A stretch of DNA of 64,000 bases from Pseudomonas sp. KU43P (GTDB taxonomy: Bacteria; Pseudomonadota; Gammaproteobacteria; Pseudomonadales; Pseudomonadaceae): NCBI RefSeq assembly GCF_033095865.1, contig NZ_AP019365.1, positions 651,001 to 715,000 of the forward strand, written 5' to 3'. Positions 47,709 to 57,998 of the stretch are shown here, one piece after another; the first letter of the stretch is position 1, and each line of letters starts with the position of its first letter. The notes under the pieces are model-generated. The model worked only from the letters and a program-made list of their open reading frames with translations, did no database searches and was not told the origin of the DNA. Both the position numbers and the translations under genes were made by a program.

Positions 47709-48488
47709 ATGCCGAGCATCGGACACCCCCGCGCTATCCCTGCCCTGGACCATCTGCCCAGGCCTCTCTACGCCCGCGCCGAGAGCCTCGGCGCCGGCTC
47801 CTGGACCACCTGCCACAGCCACGACTGGGTGCAGTTTTCCTACGCCATAAGCGGCGTGCTAGGCGTGTACACCCACGAGGGCAGCTACTTCGCTCCACCA
47901 CAATGGGGCGTGTGGATCCCGGCCGATGCCGAACACGAAGTAGTGACGACCGGGCAGGCCGAAATGCGCAGCCTGTACATCCGCCGCGACGCCTGCCCCT
48001 GGGCTTCGGCGCAGTGCCGGGTGCTGGAGGTGACCCCTTTGGCGCGGGAACTGATCAAGCAGTTCTGCCTGTACCCGGCACATTACCCGGAAGGTGACAG
48101 CGCTGAAGCGCGGCTGGTGGCGGTGTTGCTCGACCAGCTGCGTACGCTGCCCGAAGTGGGCTTCTCGCTGCCGCTACCTCGCCATACGGGGTTGCTGGCC
48201 TTGTGCAACGGCCTGATCGCCGCGCCGGATCAGGTGCAGACCCTGCAGCAGTGGGCGTTGCAGTTGGGGTGTTCGGAGAAGACCTTGATGCGGCTGTTCC
48301 AGCGGGAAACCGGGTTGAGCTTCCGCAACTGGCGCCAGCGTATGCGGTTGTTGTCGTCGCTGGCCTTGCTGGAGGCGGGGGAGAGTGTGACCGAGGCGGC
48401 GCTGGGGTGTGGCTACGACTCGACCTCGGCTTATATCGCTGCTTTCAAGCAGCTGTTTGGCGCTACGCCTGGGGAATTGAAGTTGTAG
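47709..48488 (+). CDS. AraC-family transcriptional regulator
   Basis: 259 residues: N-terminal cupin-like sensor (~1-140: GAGSWTTCHSHDWVQFSYAISG, WGVWIPADAEHEV) and C-terminal AraC HTH (TLQQWALQLGCSEKTLMRLFQRETG, VTEAALGCGYDSTSAYIAAFKQLFG). Targets unknown. A REP element lies in the 156-bp gap from the thiolase. Confidence 0.88.
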   Translation: MPSIGHPRAIPALDHLPRPLYARAESLGAGSWTTCHSHDWVQFSYAISGVLGVYTHEGSYFAPPQWGVWIPADAEHEVVTTGQAEMRSLYIRRDACPWASAQCRVLEVTPLARELIKQFCLYPAHYPEGDSAEARLVAVLLDQLRTLPEVGFSLPLPRHTGLLALCNGLIAAPDQVQTLQQWALQLGCSEKTLMRLFQRETGLSFRNWRQRMRLLSSLALLEAGESVTEAALGCGYDSTSAYIAAFKQLFGATPGELKL

Positions 48489-48507
48489 GGGAGCTTGTAC
48501 GGGCCCT

Positions 48508-48589
48508 ATCGCCGGCAAGCCGGCTCCCACAGGTACAGCGCAAGCCTTGAGGCTTATGGGGTAGCTGTGGGAGCCGGCTTGCCGGCGAA
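48508..48589. repeat. REP pair
   Basis: ATCGCCGGCAAGCCGGCTCC and GGAGCCGGCTTGCCGGCGAA inverted, between the convergent ends of the AraC and chemoreceptor genes. Confidence 0.85.
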
Positions 48590-48609
48590 AGGGCCCTACA
48601 GTTAGCCAA

Positions 48610-50556
48610 TCAGGTGCGGAACCGCCGTACCAGGGTATCCAGCTCGTTGGACAACCCCGCCAGGCTCTCCGAATCCTGCCGCGCCGCCTGGGCCAGTTCG
48701 GCCACCAGCTGTGCATCGCCATGAATCTGGCTGATATGGCGGTTGATGTCTTCGGCCACCTGGTGCTGTTCCTCTGCGGCCGTGGCGATCTGCGTGTTCA
48801 TGTCGCGAATGATGTCCACCGATTCGCGGATCTGGCCAAAGCTGTCGCGGGCCAGGCCGATGCGGCTGACCGACTGCTGCGACACCTCAAGGCTTGCATG
48901 CATCTGCTCGGCCACTTCGGCGGTGCGGCTGGCCAGGTTGCCGAGCAGGCCGTCGATTTCAGCGGTGGAGTCGGCAGTACGCTTGGCCAAGGCTCGCACC
49001 TCGTCGGCGACCACGGCGAAACCACGGCCTTGTTCGCCCGCCCGAGCGGCCTCGATCGCGGCGTTCAGCGCCAGCAGGTTGGTCTGCTCGGCAATCGAGC
49101 GGATGGTGCCGAGGATCGACTGGATGGCGTTGCTGTCGCGCTCCAGTTGCTGGATCGACTGGGCCGATTGTTCGATTTCCTGGCTCAGGCGGTCGACGCT
49201 GTGCACAGCCGCATCGATTTGCTGCTGGCCTTCACGGGCCTGCTGCTGGCCACTGTCGGCCGATTGCGCGGCCTGGCTGCAGGAGCGCGCCACCTCGTTG
49301 GCGGTGGCGACCATTTCGTGGAACGCGGTGGACACCATGTCAACGGCTTCACGCTGGCGCCCGGCGGCCTCGGCCATGTCGCTGGACACCTGGGTCGAGC
49401 TGGTGGAGGTGCTGAGGATCTTGCTGGCTGCCGAGCCGATGTGCTGGATCAGGCTGCGAATGGCGCCGAGGAACTGGTTGAACCAGCTGGCCAGTTGCGC
49501 GGTTTCATCGCGGCCACGTACATCGAGGTTACGGGTCAGGTCGCCTTCGCCTTGGGCGATGTCTTCCAGGCCGCTGGTGACGCTGTTGATCGGGCGCACG
49601 ATGAGCTTGGCGAAGGTCGTGCCGACCACGGCGAACAAGGCTGCAAGCACCAGCGCGATGCTGCCGATGAGCCAGGTCAGGCGGGTGGTGGTCTGCATCA
49701 CTTCGCCTTGCTGGATCAGGCCGATGAAGGTCCAGCCGAGTTTCTCGTCCGGGTAGACGTTGGCCATGTAGCGCACGCCGCCCAGGTCGACTTCGACCAG
49801 GCCCTTGCCGGCCTTGGCCAACTCGGCATAGCCATCGCCGAAGCTCGCCAGTTGCTTGAAGTTGTGGCTGGCGTCGCGGGGGTCGACCATCACGTTGCCG
49901 TTGTTTTCCATGAGGATCAGGTAGCCGCTCTCGCCCAGCTTGATCTGCTGCACGATCTCGGTCAGGCCCTTGAGCGATACGTCGATGTTGACCACGCCAC
50001 CTGGGTTACCGAGCTGGTTGGCGACGGCGCGCACGGTACTGACCAGCACCGCGTCATCGCCTGCCCAGTAATAGGGGGCGGTGCGCAGGGTCTTGCCTGG
50101 GTTGGCCATGGCCGTCTGGTACCAGGGGCGGGTACGCGGGTCGTAGTTGCTCATGCTCGGATCGCCCGGCCAGAACGCGTAGCCGCCGTCTTTCAGGCCA
50201 TAGGACACGTAGGCGTAGTCCGGGTGGCTGTTGGCCAGACGGGTGAACAGTTCGAACAGTGCCTTGTCGTGTTCGCCGGGGGCGATTTGCGCGGCGTCGG
50301 CGCTGATGTGCTTCTTGATGTTGTCGCCCGCGCCCGTGACCTGCGGCAGGCTGGCCAGGTAGTCGACGTTCTGGGTGATGCCCTGGAAGAACAGGTTCAT
50401 GGCATTGCTGACCTGGCGGATCTCGCGGCTGCTGCTGTCGAGGAATCCATCGCGGGCTTCGCCGCGCAGGTTGATGACCACCAGAGTGGCCACGAGGACG
50501 ATGGGCAGCGCGGCGATGACCGCGAATGCCCAGGTCAGTTTCTGTTTGATGTTCAT
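48610..50556 (-). CDS. Methyl-accepting chemotaxis protein with dCache sensor
   Basis: 648 residues: helix ~8-30, periplasmic dCache_1 (~35-285), second helix ~292-315 ([17 protein letters not shown]), HAMP, and a signalling domain with [19 protein letters not shown]. The membrane-distal pocket reads [16 protein letters not shown] and then [14 protein letters not shown]. The RxWY part of the amino-acid motif is kept, but the PYxD aspartate is not, so an amino acid is not the obvious ligand. By position next to cueR-copA it may correspond to the cytosine/nicotinate receptor McpC of P. putida F1; that is recall, not shown by the sequence. A FliA-type promoter precedes it. Confidence 0.88.
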   Translation of the reverse strand: MNIKQKLTWAFAVIAALPIVLVATLVVINLRGEARDGFLDSSSREIRQVSNAMNLFFQGITQNVDYLASLPQVTGAGDNIKKHISADAAQIAPGEHDKALFELFTRLANSHPDYAYVSYGLKDGGYAFWPGDPSMSNYDPRTRPWYQTAMANPGKTLRTAPYYWAGDDAVLVSTVRAVANQLGNPGGVVNIDVSLKGLTEIVQQIKLGESGYLILMENNGNVMVDPRDASHNFKQLASFGDGYAELAKAGKGLVEVDLGGVRYMANVYPDEKLGWTFIGLIQQGEVMQTTTRLTWLIGSIALVLAALFAVVGTTFAKLIVRPINSVTSGLEDIAQGEGDLTRNLDVRGRDETAQLASWFNQFLGAIRSLIQHIGSAASKILSTSTSSTQVSSDMAEAAGRQREAVDMVSTAFHEMVATANEVARSCSQAAQSADSGQQQAREGQQQIDAAVHSVDRLSQEIEQSAQSIQQLERDSNAIQSILGTIRSIAEQTNLLALNAAIEAARAGEQGRGFAVVADEVRALAKRTADSTAEIDGLLGNLASRTAEVAEQMHASLEVSQQSVSRIGLARDSFGQIRESVDIIRDMNTQIATAAEEQHQVAEDINRHISQIHGDAQLVAELAQAARQDSESLAGLSNELDTLVRRFRT

Positions 50557-50601
50557 CGACGCTCCCGGAGTTTGTTTTTATCGACACGCGATGCTCAGTG
50601 C

Positions 50602-50626
50602 ATCGGCAGCGTCCGGGATTTTTTGA
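50602..50626 (-). promoter_or_regulatory. FliA (sigma-28) type promoter of the dCache chemoreceptor
   Basis: On the minus strand: TCAA (50623-50626), 15-base spacer, GCCGAT (50602-50607), against TCAAG-N14-16-GCCGATAA. About 45 bp before the start codon. Would tie the receptor to the motility regulon. Confidence 0.5.
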
Positions 50627-50729
50627 GCGAAAATGCCCGTATTTATTGGGCGAAGCCGCATTTGGCGACTATTCGGTCGGCTCTAGGCTAATATGGCATA
50701 CCAAATAGCTGACGATCTGGTCAGAAGCC

Positions 50730-51134
50730 TCAATGACAGCACTCGCCGCCATTGGCCAGGTCCTTGAGAATCGGGCAATCGGGCCGGTCGTTGCCCTGGC
50801 AATGGGCGGCCAGTTCACTCAACGTGTCGCGCAGGCTCACCAACTCTTCGATACGCCGGTTCAGCTCGTCGATGTGCTGCACGGCCAGTGCTTTGACGTC
50901 GGCGCTGGCGCGTTGCCGGTCCTGCCACAGGGTCAGCAGCTTGCCCACTTCTTCCAGGGAAAACCCCAGATCGCGGGAGCGCTTGATGAACGCCAGGCTG
51001 TGCAGGTCCTGCGGCTGATACAGGCGATAGCCGCTGTCGCTTCGGGTGGCCGGCTTGAGCAGGCCGATGGACTCGTAGTAGCGGATCATCTTGGTGCTGA
51101 GCCCGCTGCGGCGGGCGGCTTGGCCGATGTTCAT
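50730..51134 (-). CDS. cueR: Copper-sensing MerR regulator CueR
   Basis: 134 residues. HTH at the N-terminus ([26 protein letters not shown]), dimer helix, and the monovalent-metal loop: Cys112 and Cys120 around QGNDRPD, with Ser77 as in Cu(I) sensors; two extra cysteines end the protein (ECCH). Binds Cu(I) and activates promoters with overlong 19-bp spacers. The start overlaps the copA stop in ATGA, so copA-cueR is an operon and cueR is autoregulated through the copA promoter. Confidence 0.93.
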   Translation of the reverse strand: MNIGQAARRSGLSTKMIRYYESIGLLKPATRSDSGYRLYQPQDLHSLAFIKRSRDLGFSLEEVGKLLTLWQDRQRASADVKALAVQHIDELNRRIEELVSLRDTLSELAAHCQGNDRPDCPILKDLANGGECCH

Positions 51135-53530
51135 GAGGCCTCCTGCGAAGTGCTGGTAGGTTTCCAGGTTTTCAGCCACAGGGCATTGCTGACCACGCTG
51201 ACGCTGGACAGTGCCATGGCGGCCCCTGCCAGCACCGGGTTGAGGTAACCCAAGGCGGCCAGGGGGATGCCGATCAGGTTGTAGATGAACGCCCAGAACA
51301 GGTTCTGGCGGATTTTCGCGTAGGTCTTGCGGCTGATTTCCAGGGCGGCGGGCACCAGCCTTGGGTCGCCGCGCATGAGGGTGATGCCTGCGGCCTGCAT
51401 GGCCACATCGGTACCTCCGCCCATGGCGATGCCAATGTCGGCGGCAGCCAGGGCCGGTGCATCGTTGATGCCATCGCCGACCATTGCCACCACTCCATCT
51501 TTCTTCAGCGCTGTTACCGTGGCGGCCTTGTCGGCAGGCAGCACTTCAGCGTAGACGTCGTCGATGCCGAGGCGGTCGGCCACGACCTTGGCGCTGCCGC
51601 GGTTGTCGCCGGTCAGAAGGTGGCTGCTGATGTGTTGTTCATGCAGGGTACTGATCGCCTGCTCGGCACCGGGCTTGAGGCTGTCGCCAAAGGCGAACAG
51701 GCCCAGTACGCGCGGTTGCGCACCTTGTTCGATCAACCATGACAAGGTACGGCCTTCGGCTTCCCAGGCTTGCGCCATCGGCGCCAGGGCGCCGGGATGC
51801 AGGCCGCTCTCGTCGAGCAGTCGACGGTTGCCCAGGGCCAGCTCGCGGCCTTCCACAACCCCGGCAATGCCGCGGCCGGTGAGCGATTGGCTGTCGGTTA
51901 CCGGTGGAACGTCCAGGCCTTTTTCGGCACAGGCTTTCAGTACCGCCTTGGCCAAGGGATGCTCGCTGCCCCGTTGCAAGGCCCCGGCCAGGCGGTGCAG
52001 CTCGGCGCCGTCGCCAGCCAGTGCCTTGCTATGCACCACCCGTGGGCTGCCCGAGGTAAGGGTGCCGGTCTTGTCGAACACCACACGGTTCACCGCATGG
52101 GCTCGCTCCAGGGCTTCGGCGTCCTTGATCAGGATGCCGTGGCGCGCAGCAACGCCGGTGCCGGCCATGATCGCGGCGGGCGTGGCCAGGCCAAGGGCGC
52201 AGGGGCAGGCAATCACCAGCACGGCGACGGCGTTGATCAGCGCGGTTTCCAGCGGCGCTCCGGCCAGCCACCAGCCGACCAGTGTGACCAGCGCCAAAAC
52301 CAGCACCGCGGGGACGAACACCTGGCTGACCCGGTCCACCAGCTTCTGGATCGGCGCCTTGGCTGCCTGGGCGTCTTCGACCAGGCGAATGATGCGGGCC
52401 AGCACGGTTTCCGTGCCCATGGCCTGTGTACGCACCAGCAACCGGCCCTCGCCATTGATGGCGCCACCGGTGACGTTGTCACCCGGTTGCTTGGGTACTG
52501 GCAGGCTTTCACCACTGATCAGGGCTTCATCGGCGTGGCTGCTGCCTTCCACCACTTCACCGTCCACCGGGAAGCGTTCGCCCGGCTTGACCAGCACCAG
52601 GTCGCCGAGGCGCAACTGGGCGATCGCCACGTCCTCTTCGCGGCCATTGACCAGGCGCACGGCCCGCTCGGGCCTCAGGGCTTCGAGCGCGCGTATGGCG
52701 CTGGCGGTTTGGCGCTTGGCACGGCTTTCCAGGTATTTGCCCAGCAGCACCAGGGCGATCACCACTGCCGATGCCTCGAAGTAAAGGTGAGGTTCCATGC
52801 CAGCAGGGGCTTGCGCCCACTGATACAGGCTCAGGCCGTAACCTGCGCTGGTGCCCAAGGCCACCAGCAGGTCCATGTTGCCGGAGCCGGCCCGCACTGC
52901 CTTGTAGGCCGCCACGTAAAAGCGTGCGCCAAGGATGAACTGCACCGGCGTCGCCAGCAGGAACTGCGCCCAGGCGGGTAGCATCCAGTGCAGGCCGAAG
53001 GGTTGAACGAGCATCGGCAGTACCAGGGGCAGCGCCAGCAGCAGGGCGGCGCCGACGGCCAGGCGTTCGTTGCGCAGCCGGCGCTGGGCGGCCTGCTGAT
53101 CATCCTGGCGTGCCTGGGGCAGGCTGGCGCTGTAGCCGGCCTTTTCGACAGCTGCGATCAGCAGCTGGTCGTCGAGTGCCTGAAGCACTTGGAGGTGGGC
53201 GCGTTCGCTGGCCAGGTTGACGCTGACCTGCTCGACTCCCGGCAACTTGCCAAGGGCCCGCTCTACGCGGCCCACGCAACTGGCGCAGGTCATGCCGCCA
53301 ATTTGCAGTTCCAGGGTGCGGGTAGGGACGCTGTAACCGGCACCGCGCACGGCGTCCACCAGAGCCGGCAGGCTGCCGGCCGGTGCCTGGACGCGGGCCT
53401 GTTCGGTGGCGAGGTTGACGCTGACCTGTTCGGTGCCGCTGACCTTGCGCAGGGCGCGCTCGACACGGCCAGCACAACTGGCGCAGGTCATGCCGGAGAT
53501 CGGCAGGTCGAAAGTGGTGGATGCGGGCAT
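51131..53530 (-). CDS. copA: Cu(I)-exporting P1B-type ATPase CopA/CueA
   Basis: 799 residues. Two N-terminal HMA domains each with GMTCASC (~13 and ~80), eight membrane helices, CPC in [15 protein letters not shown], phosphorylation [18 protein letters not shown] and [14 protein letters not shown]. Pumps Cu(I) from cytoplasm to periplasm. ATG at 53530 gives [16 protein letters not shown] and follows GGAGG by about 6 bases. Driven by a CueR promoter 26-56 bp upstream. Confidence 0.95.
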   Translation of the reverse strand: MPASTTFDLPISGMTCASCAGRVERALRKVSGTEQVSVNLATEQARVQAPAGSLPALVDAVRGAGYSVPTRTLELQIGGMTCASCVGRVERALGKLPGVEQVSVNLASERAHLQVLQALDDQLLIAAVEKAGYSASLPQARQDDQQAAQRRLRNERLAVGAALLLALPLVLPMLVQPFGLHWMLPAWAQFLLATPVQFILGARFYVAAYKAVRAGSGNMDLLVALGTSAGYGLSLYQWAQAPAGMEPHLYFEASAVVIALVLLGKYLESRAKRQTASAIRALEALRPERAVRLVNGREEDVAIAQLRLGDLVLVKPGERFPVDGEVVEGSSHADEALISGESLPVPKQPGDNVTGGAINGEGRLLVRTQAMGTETVLARIIRLVEDAQAAKAPIQKLVDRVSQVFVPAVLVLALVTLVGWWLAGAPLETALINAVAVLVIACPCALGLATPAAIMAGTGVAARHGILIKDAEALERAHAVNRVVFDKTGTLTSGSPRVVHSKALAGDGAELHRLAGALQRGSEHPLAKAVLKACAEKGLDVPPVTDSQSLTGRGIAGVVEGRELALGNRRLLDESGLHPGALAPMAQAWEAEGRTLSWLIEQGAQPRVLGLFAFGDSLKPGAEQAISTLHEQHISSHLLTGDNRGSAKVVADRLGIDDVYAEVLPADKAATVTALKKDGVVAMVGDGINDAPALAAADIGIAMGGGTDVAMQAAGITLMRGDPRLVPAALEISRKTYAKIRQNLFWAFIYNLIGIPLAALGYLNPVLAGAAMALSSVSVVSNALWLKTWKPTSTSQEAS

Positions 53531-53555
53531 GGCTTTCCTCCGTGGACAGGCCTGC

Positions 53556-53586
53556 AGCATCAACCTTGCCATGCAGGGAAGGTCAA
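53556..53586 (-). promoter_or_regulatory. CueR-type promoter of copA-cueR
   Basis: Minus strand: TTGACC (53581-53586), a 19-bp spacer holding the dyad CCTTCCC-TGCA-TGGCAAGG, then GATGCT (53556-53561). The layout closely resembles the E. coli copA promoter. It overlaps the stop of the neighbouring secreted-protein gene. Confidence 0.82.
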
Positions 53587-53969
53587 TAGCCCAGGGCGGC
53601 TCGCTTCAACTCAAGCCCATTGTGGCCCATGGCAATGCGATATTTGCTGATCTGGCCCACCTGCAGGTTCAGGCGCGTGCTGCGCTGGTCCTCGATGCCA
53701 GGAGCGCAGCCGGGCATCTGCCCTGGCAGCTGGCGCAGGCGCACATCAACCGGGCCTGGCGGCAGGTTGAAGGAGACCGATTGCTCCTGGAATACCCGCC
53801 CGGAGAGTTGATCGTTGAGGTAGATGCCGATTTCACAGCTCGTGGCCACTTCCAGGCGCTCCCGGGAAATGATCAGTACGCTGTAGTCCGAGTTGCCCTC
53901 GGCGCTGGCCGGCGGCACTGCGGCTAGCGCACCCAGTAGCCCGACAACGCTCACTGCTGCCCTGAACAT
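53583..53969 (-). CDS. Secreted protein of unknown function in the copper island
   Basis: 128 residues with a signal peptide (~1-22, [16 protein letters not shown]). The mature part is short and beta-rich with two cysteines ([12 protein letters not shown] and [11 protein letters not shown]) that could pair. No copper-ligand cluster (His/Met-rich) is visible. It lies between copA and copZ, on the copA strand, so it could read into copA; copA still has its own promoter. Family not recognised. Confidence 0.7.
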   Translation of the reverse strand: MFRAAVSVVGLLGALAAVPPASAEGNSDYSVLIISRERLEVATSCEIGIYLNDQLSGRVFQEQSVSFNLPPGPVDVRLRQLPGQMPGCAPGIEDQRSTRLNLQVGQISKYRIAMGHNGLELKRAALGY

Positions 53970-54056
53970 GAAAAATCTCCTGCTTGCTTGAATCGTCAAA
54001 GCCGCAGCTTGGCCGAGGTCCGCGTGGATTTCCAGCCCGGCCGTTCGCCGCAGAAC

Positions 54057-54087
54057 TTGACCTTGCCCCGATGGCAAGCTTGAAACT
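54057..54087 (+). promoter_or_regulatory. CueR-type promoter of copZ
   Basis: TTGACC (54057-54062), 19-bp spacer with perfect dyad CTTGCC-CCGAT-GGCAAG, then GAAACT. Sister of the copA promoter. 29 bp before the copZ ATG. Confidence 0.82.
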
Positions 54088-54115
54088 CGGCAAAACCCAC
54101 AAGGAGGCAACACCC

Positions 54116-54313
54116 ATGCAAGTATTCAACGTACAGGGCATGACCTGCGGCCATTGCGTTAAAGCGGTGACCCGCGCGGTGCAAGAGCAGGATGCGCAGG
54201 CGCAGGTGGAAGTTGATCTGGCCGCCAAACAGGTGCGAGTGCAAAGCGCATTGGCGGTCGAGCAGGTGCTGGAGGCGATTCGTGAAGAGGGTTACCAGGC
54301 CGAGGTTGCCTGA
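54116..54313 (+). CDS. copZ: Copper chaperone CopZ
   Basis: 65 residues, one HMA domain with GMTCGHCVKAV. Carries Cu(I) to CopA and helps buffer it. ATG at 54116 preceded by AAGGAGG 8 bases upstream; an open frame upstream is not a better start. Behind its own CueR promoter, divergent from the secreted-protein gene. Confidence 0.93.
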   Translation: MQVFNVQGMTCGHCVKAVTRAVQEQDAQAQVEVDLAAKQVRVQSALAVEQVLEAIREEGYQAEVA

Positions 54314-54405
54314 GCCCAAGGGCTGTTTTGTTGCAAATGTTTTCATACTGAAAGGGTCCACTGCAGGTAGACTTACGCGCTTGCTTAGCCTGCTATGGAT
54401 TCCTG

Positions 54406-55587
54406 ATGAACTTGCGAATGGTGCTGATCCTGGGCGCATTGAGTGCGTTCGGGCCCCTGGCGATCGACTTCTACCTGCCCGCCTTCCCGGCCATGGCACA
54501 GGCGTTCGCCACCGACGAGAAACATGTACAGACCACCCTGGCCGCGTACTTCCTCGGCTTGTCGCTCGGCCAGTTGGCCTACGGCCCGGTGGCCGATCGC
54601 TTTGGGCGGCGCAAGCCGCTGCTGTTCGGTGTGGGGCTGTTCACCTTGGCCTCGCTGGCCTGCGCCTATGCGCCCAACCTTGATACGCTGATCCTGGCGC
54701 GTTTCGTCCAGGCCCTGGGCGGCTGTGCCGGCATGGTGTTGTCACGGGCCATCGTCAGTGACAAATGCGACCCGGTGGCCTCGGCCAAGGTGTTCTCGCA
54801 ACTGATGCTGGTGATGGGGTTGGCGCCAATCCTTGCGCCGATGCTTGGCGGGGTACTGGTGAACGTGGCGGGCTGGCAGTCGATCTTCCTCGCCTTGAGC
54901 CTCTTCAGCGCCTGCTGCCTGCTGGCCGTGAGCTTGGGCCTGCCGGAGAGCTTGCCCGCGCATATCGCGCGCCAGCCGCTGTCTGGGGCGCTGCGTCAGT
55001 ATTTGCGGTTGTTGTCCGATCGCGTATTCATTGGCCATGCGTTGACCGGTGGCATTGCCATCGCCGGTATGTTTGCCTACATCGCCGGTTCACCGTTCGT
55101 ATTTATCAAGCTCTACGGCGTGCCTGCGGAGCATTACGGCTGGCTGTTCGGCACCAACGCGGCAGGCTTCATTCTGGTCGCGCAGGTCAATGCTCGCCTT
55201 TTGGCCAAGCGGGGCCCTGCATTCCTGCTGGTGCGGGCAGTATGGATGTACCTTGCGGCGGGGCTGGTATTGCTCGGGGTGGCCGCGATGCGCCCGGCGC
55301 AATTGTGGCCACTGCTGGTGCCCTTGTTCGTCTGCATCGCCAGCCTGGGTTGCATCATTCCCAACGCATCGGCCTGCGCCATGAGTGGCCAGGGCGCCCG
55401 GGCAGGTAGTGCCTCGGCACTGATGGGCTGCCTGCAGTTCAGCGTCGCTGCAGCGGCGGCAGCGTTGGTCGGCCTGCTGCACGATGGCAGTGCGGTGCCT
55501 ATGACCTTGGTTATCAGCCTGTGCGGGGCACTGGTGGTCAGTGTCGCGCTATTGACCCGGGGTTTGCAGGCCAAGCGTCCTGCATGA
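54406..55587 (+). CDS. Bcr/CflA-family MFS exporter
   Basis: 393 residues, twelve membrane helices. Opening GALSAFGPLAIDFYLPAFPAM, MFS motif A GPVADRFGRRKPLL and the antiporter region VLSRAIVSDKCD are Bcr/CflA hallmarks. Substrate range in relatives includes bicyclomycin, sulfonamides and chloramphenicol; here only drug/H+ antiport is inferred. The stop is 93 bp after copZ in the same direction at its head, and its 3' end overlaps the convergent small gene by 50 bp. Confidence 0.9.
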   Translation: MNLRMVLILGALSAFGPLAIDFYLPAFPAMAQAFATDEKHVQTTLAAYFLGLSLGQLAYGPVADRFGRRKPLLFGVGLFTLASLACAYAPNLDTLILARFVQALGGCAGMVLSRAIVSDKCDPVASAKVFSQLMLVMGLAPILAPMLGGVLVNVAGWQSIFLALSLFSACCLLAVSLGLPESLPAHIARQPLSGALRQYLRLLSDRVFIGHALTGGIAIAGMFAYIAGSPFVFIKLYGVPAEHYGWLFGTNAAGFILVAQVNARLLAKRGPAFLLVRAVWMYLAAGLVLLGVAAMRPAQLWPLLVPLFVCIASLGCIIPNASACAMSGQGARAGSASALMGCLQFSVAAAAAALVGLLHDGSAVPMTLVISLCGALVVSVALLTRGLQAKRPA

Positions 55588-55735
55588 GCTGATGAGGGGC
55601 CTGCAGACGGGTTTCGAGGGTAGCGACGAAGGCGCGTGCTTCGGCCTCGCTGCGAAAGCTCACCACATGCTGGTCGAGCTTCACCTGCCAGGGGCAGTTG
55701 GGGTTACGGTTCGACGCACTGACGACAATCTTCAT
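55538..55735 (-). CDS. Small protein of unknown function, 65 residues
   Basis: Starts MKIVVSASNRNPNCPWQVKL with a GGAGG ribosome site 9 bases upstream; DQHVVSFRSEAEARAFVATLE suggests a small alpha/beta fold. Its last 50 bp overlap the 3' end of the exporter gene on the other strand. The good ribosome site and normal codon use favour a real gene. Family not recognised. Confidence 0.65.
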   Translation of the reverse strand: MKIVVSASNRNPNCPWQVKLDQHVVSFRSEAEARAFVATLETRLQAPHQLMQDAWPANPGSIARH

Positions 55736-56232
55736 CGCGGCATACCTCCGAAAAGAGGGGAGAGCGGATCCAGTGTAGCGCTGCGGTGACCCCACGCCAT
55801 GGCTAGCCCGGTTGTTCTGACTGACGGTCAATGAACGGGCCCCTTCAATGTTTGGAAGCGTGTAGAAGGTTCGCTTTAGTTCGCGTTATTTGAGGAAGTG
55901 TGTTGTCGGCAGAGTCCCTTGGGGGCCTAGGGCCATTCTTCCTCATGCGCTGCTTCTTCCCTGTCAGCCGGCGGCTTCCTTCACCTCAAGCGCCTCAATG
56001 CCCCGGCCAGGGCGGGATGCGTGATTCTCAAGGGTTCCCCTACCCAAACTCACTTTGCCAGTTTTGCCCACGGCACGCCTGCGGGGGCCGGGCCGCGCGC
56101 GGCTTATACTGCGAGCGGAGCTGGCGTCGGCGATGCGTTTGCTTGTTGCAACTGGCACCTGCCGAGAGGCGATCGGCGTTGCCACGGTTGGCCATTGGAA
56201 ATCAGATGTGATTTTGCAGGGAGTTACAGGAC
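55736..56232. other. Non-coding stretch before the ArsR gene
   Basis: No convincing gene. A 104-codon open frame at 55900-56211 has Cys/Arg-rich, membrane-unlike, random composition and no ribosome site. Features seen: a 10-bp tandem repeat TTCGCTTTAG/TTCGCGTTAT at 55870-55889, and a -10-like TATACT at 56105-56110 without a matching -35. Confidence 0.5.
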
Positions 56233-56940
56233 ATGAATGCAGTCAGCAGTATCAGTCAGATTGCCGGCCTGATGGCCGACCCCAAGCGAAGTGCAATGTT
56301 GTGGGCACTGATCGATGGCACGCCGCGGCCGACCGACGAATTGGCGATGATGGCTGGCTTGACCTCATCCTCTGCCTGCGCGCACTTGTCGCTGTTGTCT
56401 TCGGCAGGCTTGCTCCGGCTCGAAGCCCGTGGCCGCAAGCGCTACTTCAGGCTTGCAACGCCCCAGGTGGGTGCGGCGGTGGAGGCGCTGGCCAGCGTGC
56501 AGCTTGGCTGTGATGGGCAACAGCGACCGAGGCCGGCACAGATGCCCATGTCGATGCGCAGGGCTCGCCGTTGTGGCGATCACCTGGGGGGCGAACTGGC
56601 CGGTGAGCTATACCATCGCCTCGCGATCGCTGGCTGGCTGGAAGGTAGTGAGCGGCAGTTGATGGTCAGTGACGAGGGGCGATTGGAGTTGGCGCGCATA
56701 GGTGTCTTCATCGACGCCCTGGCGCCGCGCCAGCAGCATGGCTGCGTGATCTGCCATTGCAACGAATGGAGCGACCAGGGCCCGCACCTGGGCGGTAGCC
56801 TCGGGCGGGCATTGCTCACGTTGTTTCTTCAGTCAGGCTGGCTACGTGAGCCGGAAGGTATGCGGGCGATGCAGATTTCTGCCGAAGGTATCCAGCAGAT
56901 CAATCTCATTGCCCGCGTCACCACGCTGCAGGTGGGCTGA
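56233..56940 (+). CDS. ArsR-family regulator with a duplicated C-terminal HLGG motif
   Basis: 235 residues, twice the ArsR norm. Winged HTH at ~10-75 (DPKRSAMLWALIDGTPRPTDELA). The C-terminal half has an internal repeat: CGDHLGGELAGELYHRLAIAGWL (114-136) and HLGGSLGRALLTLFLQSGWL (186-205). CVICHC (171-176) gives C-x2-C-x-C, a plausible metal or redox site. This longer ArsR subgroup usually controls adjacent transporters, but here no same-strand gene follows; the neighbour is convergent adenine deaminase 8 bp away. Targets unknown. Confidence 0.82.
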   Translation: MNAVSSISQIAGLMADPKRSAMLWALIDGTPRPTDELAMMAGLTSSSACAHLSLLSSAGLLRLEARGRKRYFRLATPQVGAAVEALASVQLGCDGQQRPRPAQMPMSMRRARRCGDHLGGELAGELYHRLAIAGWLEGSERQLMVSDEGRLELARIGVFIDALAPRQQHGCVICHCNEWSDQGPHLGGSLGRALLTLFLQSGWLREPEGMRAMQISAEGIQQINLIARVTTLQVG

Positions 56941-56948
56941 GCAGCCCG

Positions 56949-57905
<957 letters not shown>

Positions 57906-57998
57906 TCAATCAGGTACGGTTGCCGCCATTCTACAGGCCCTGGCCAGGCATTGCGCTTGGCCAGGGCTGCATTGCGCCAACCATTGATCAGCGGCGGC

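Noticed and set aside
14843..48589. REP palindromes as rho-independent terminators
   Set aside because: They lack T runs; the true terminators at 4217, 10908 and 14943 look different.
55900..56211. Possible 103-residue gene before the ArsR gene
   Set aside because: Cys/Arg/Pro-rich random composition, no ribosome site, no recognisable motif.
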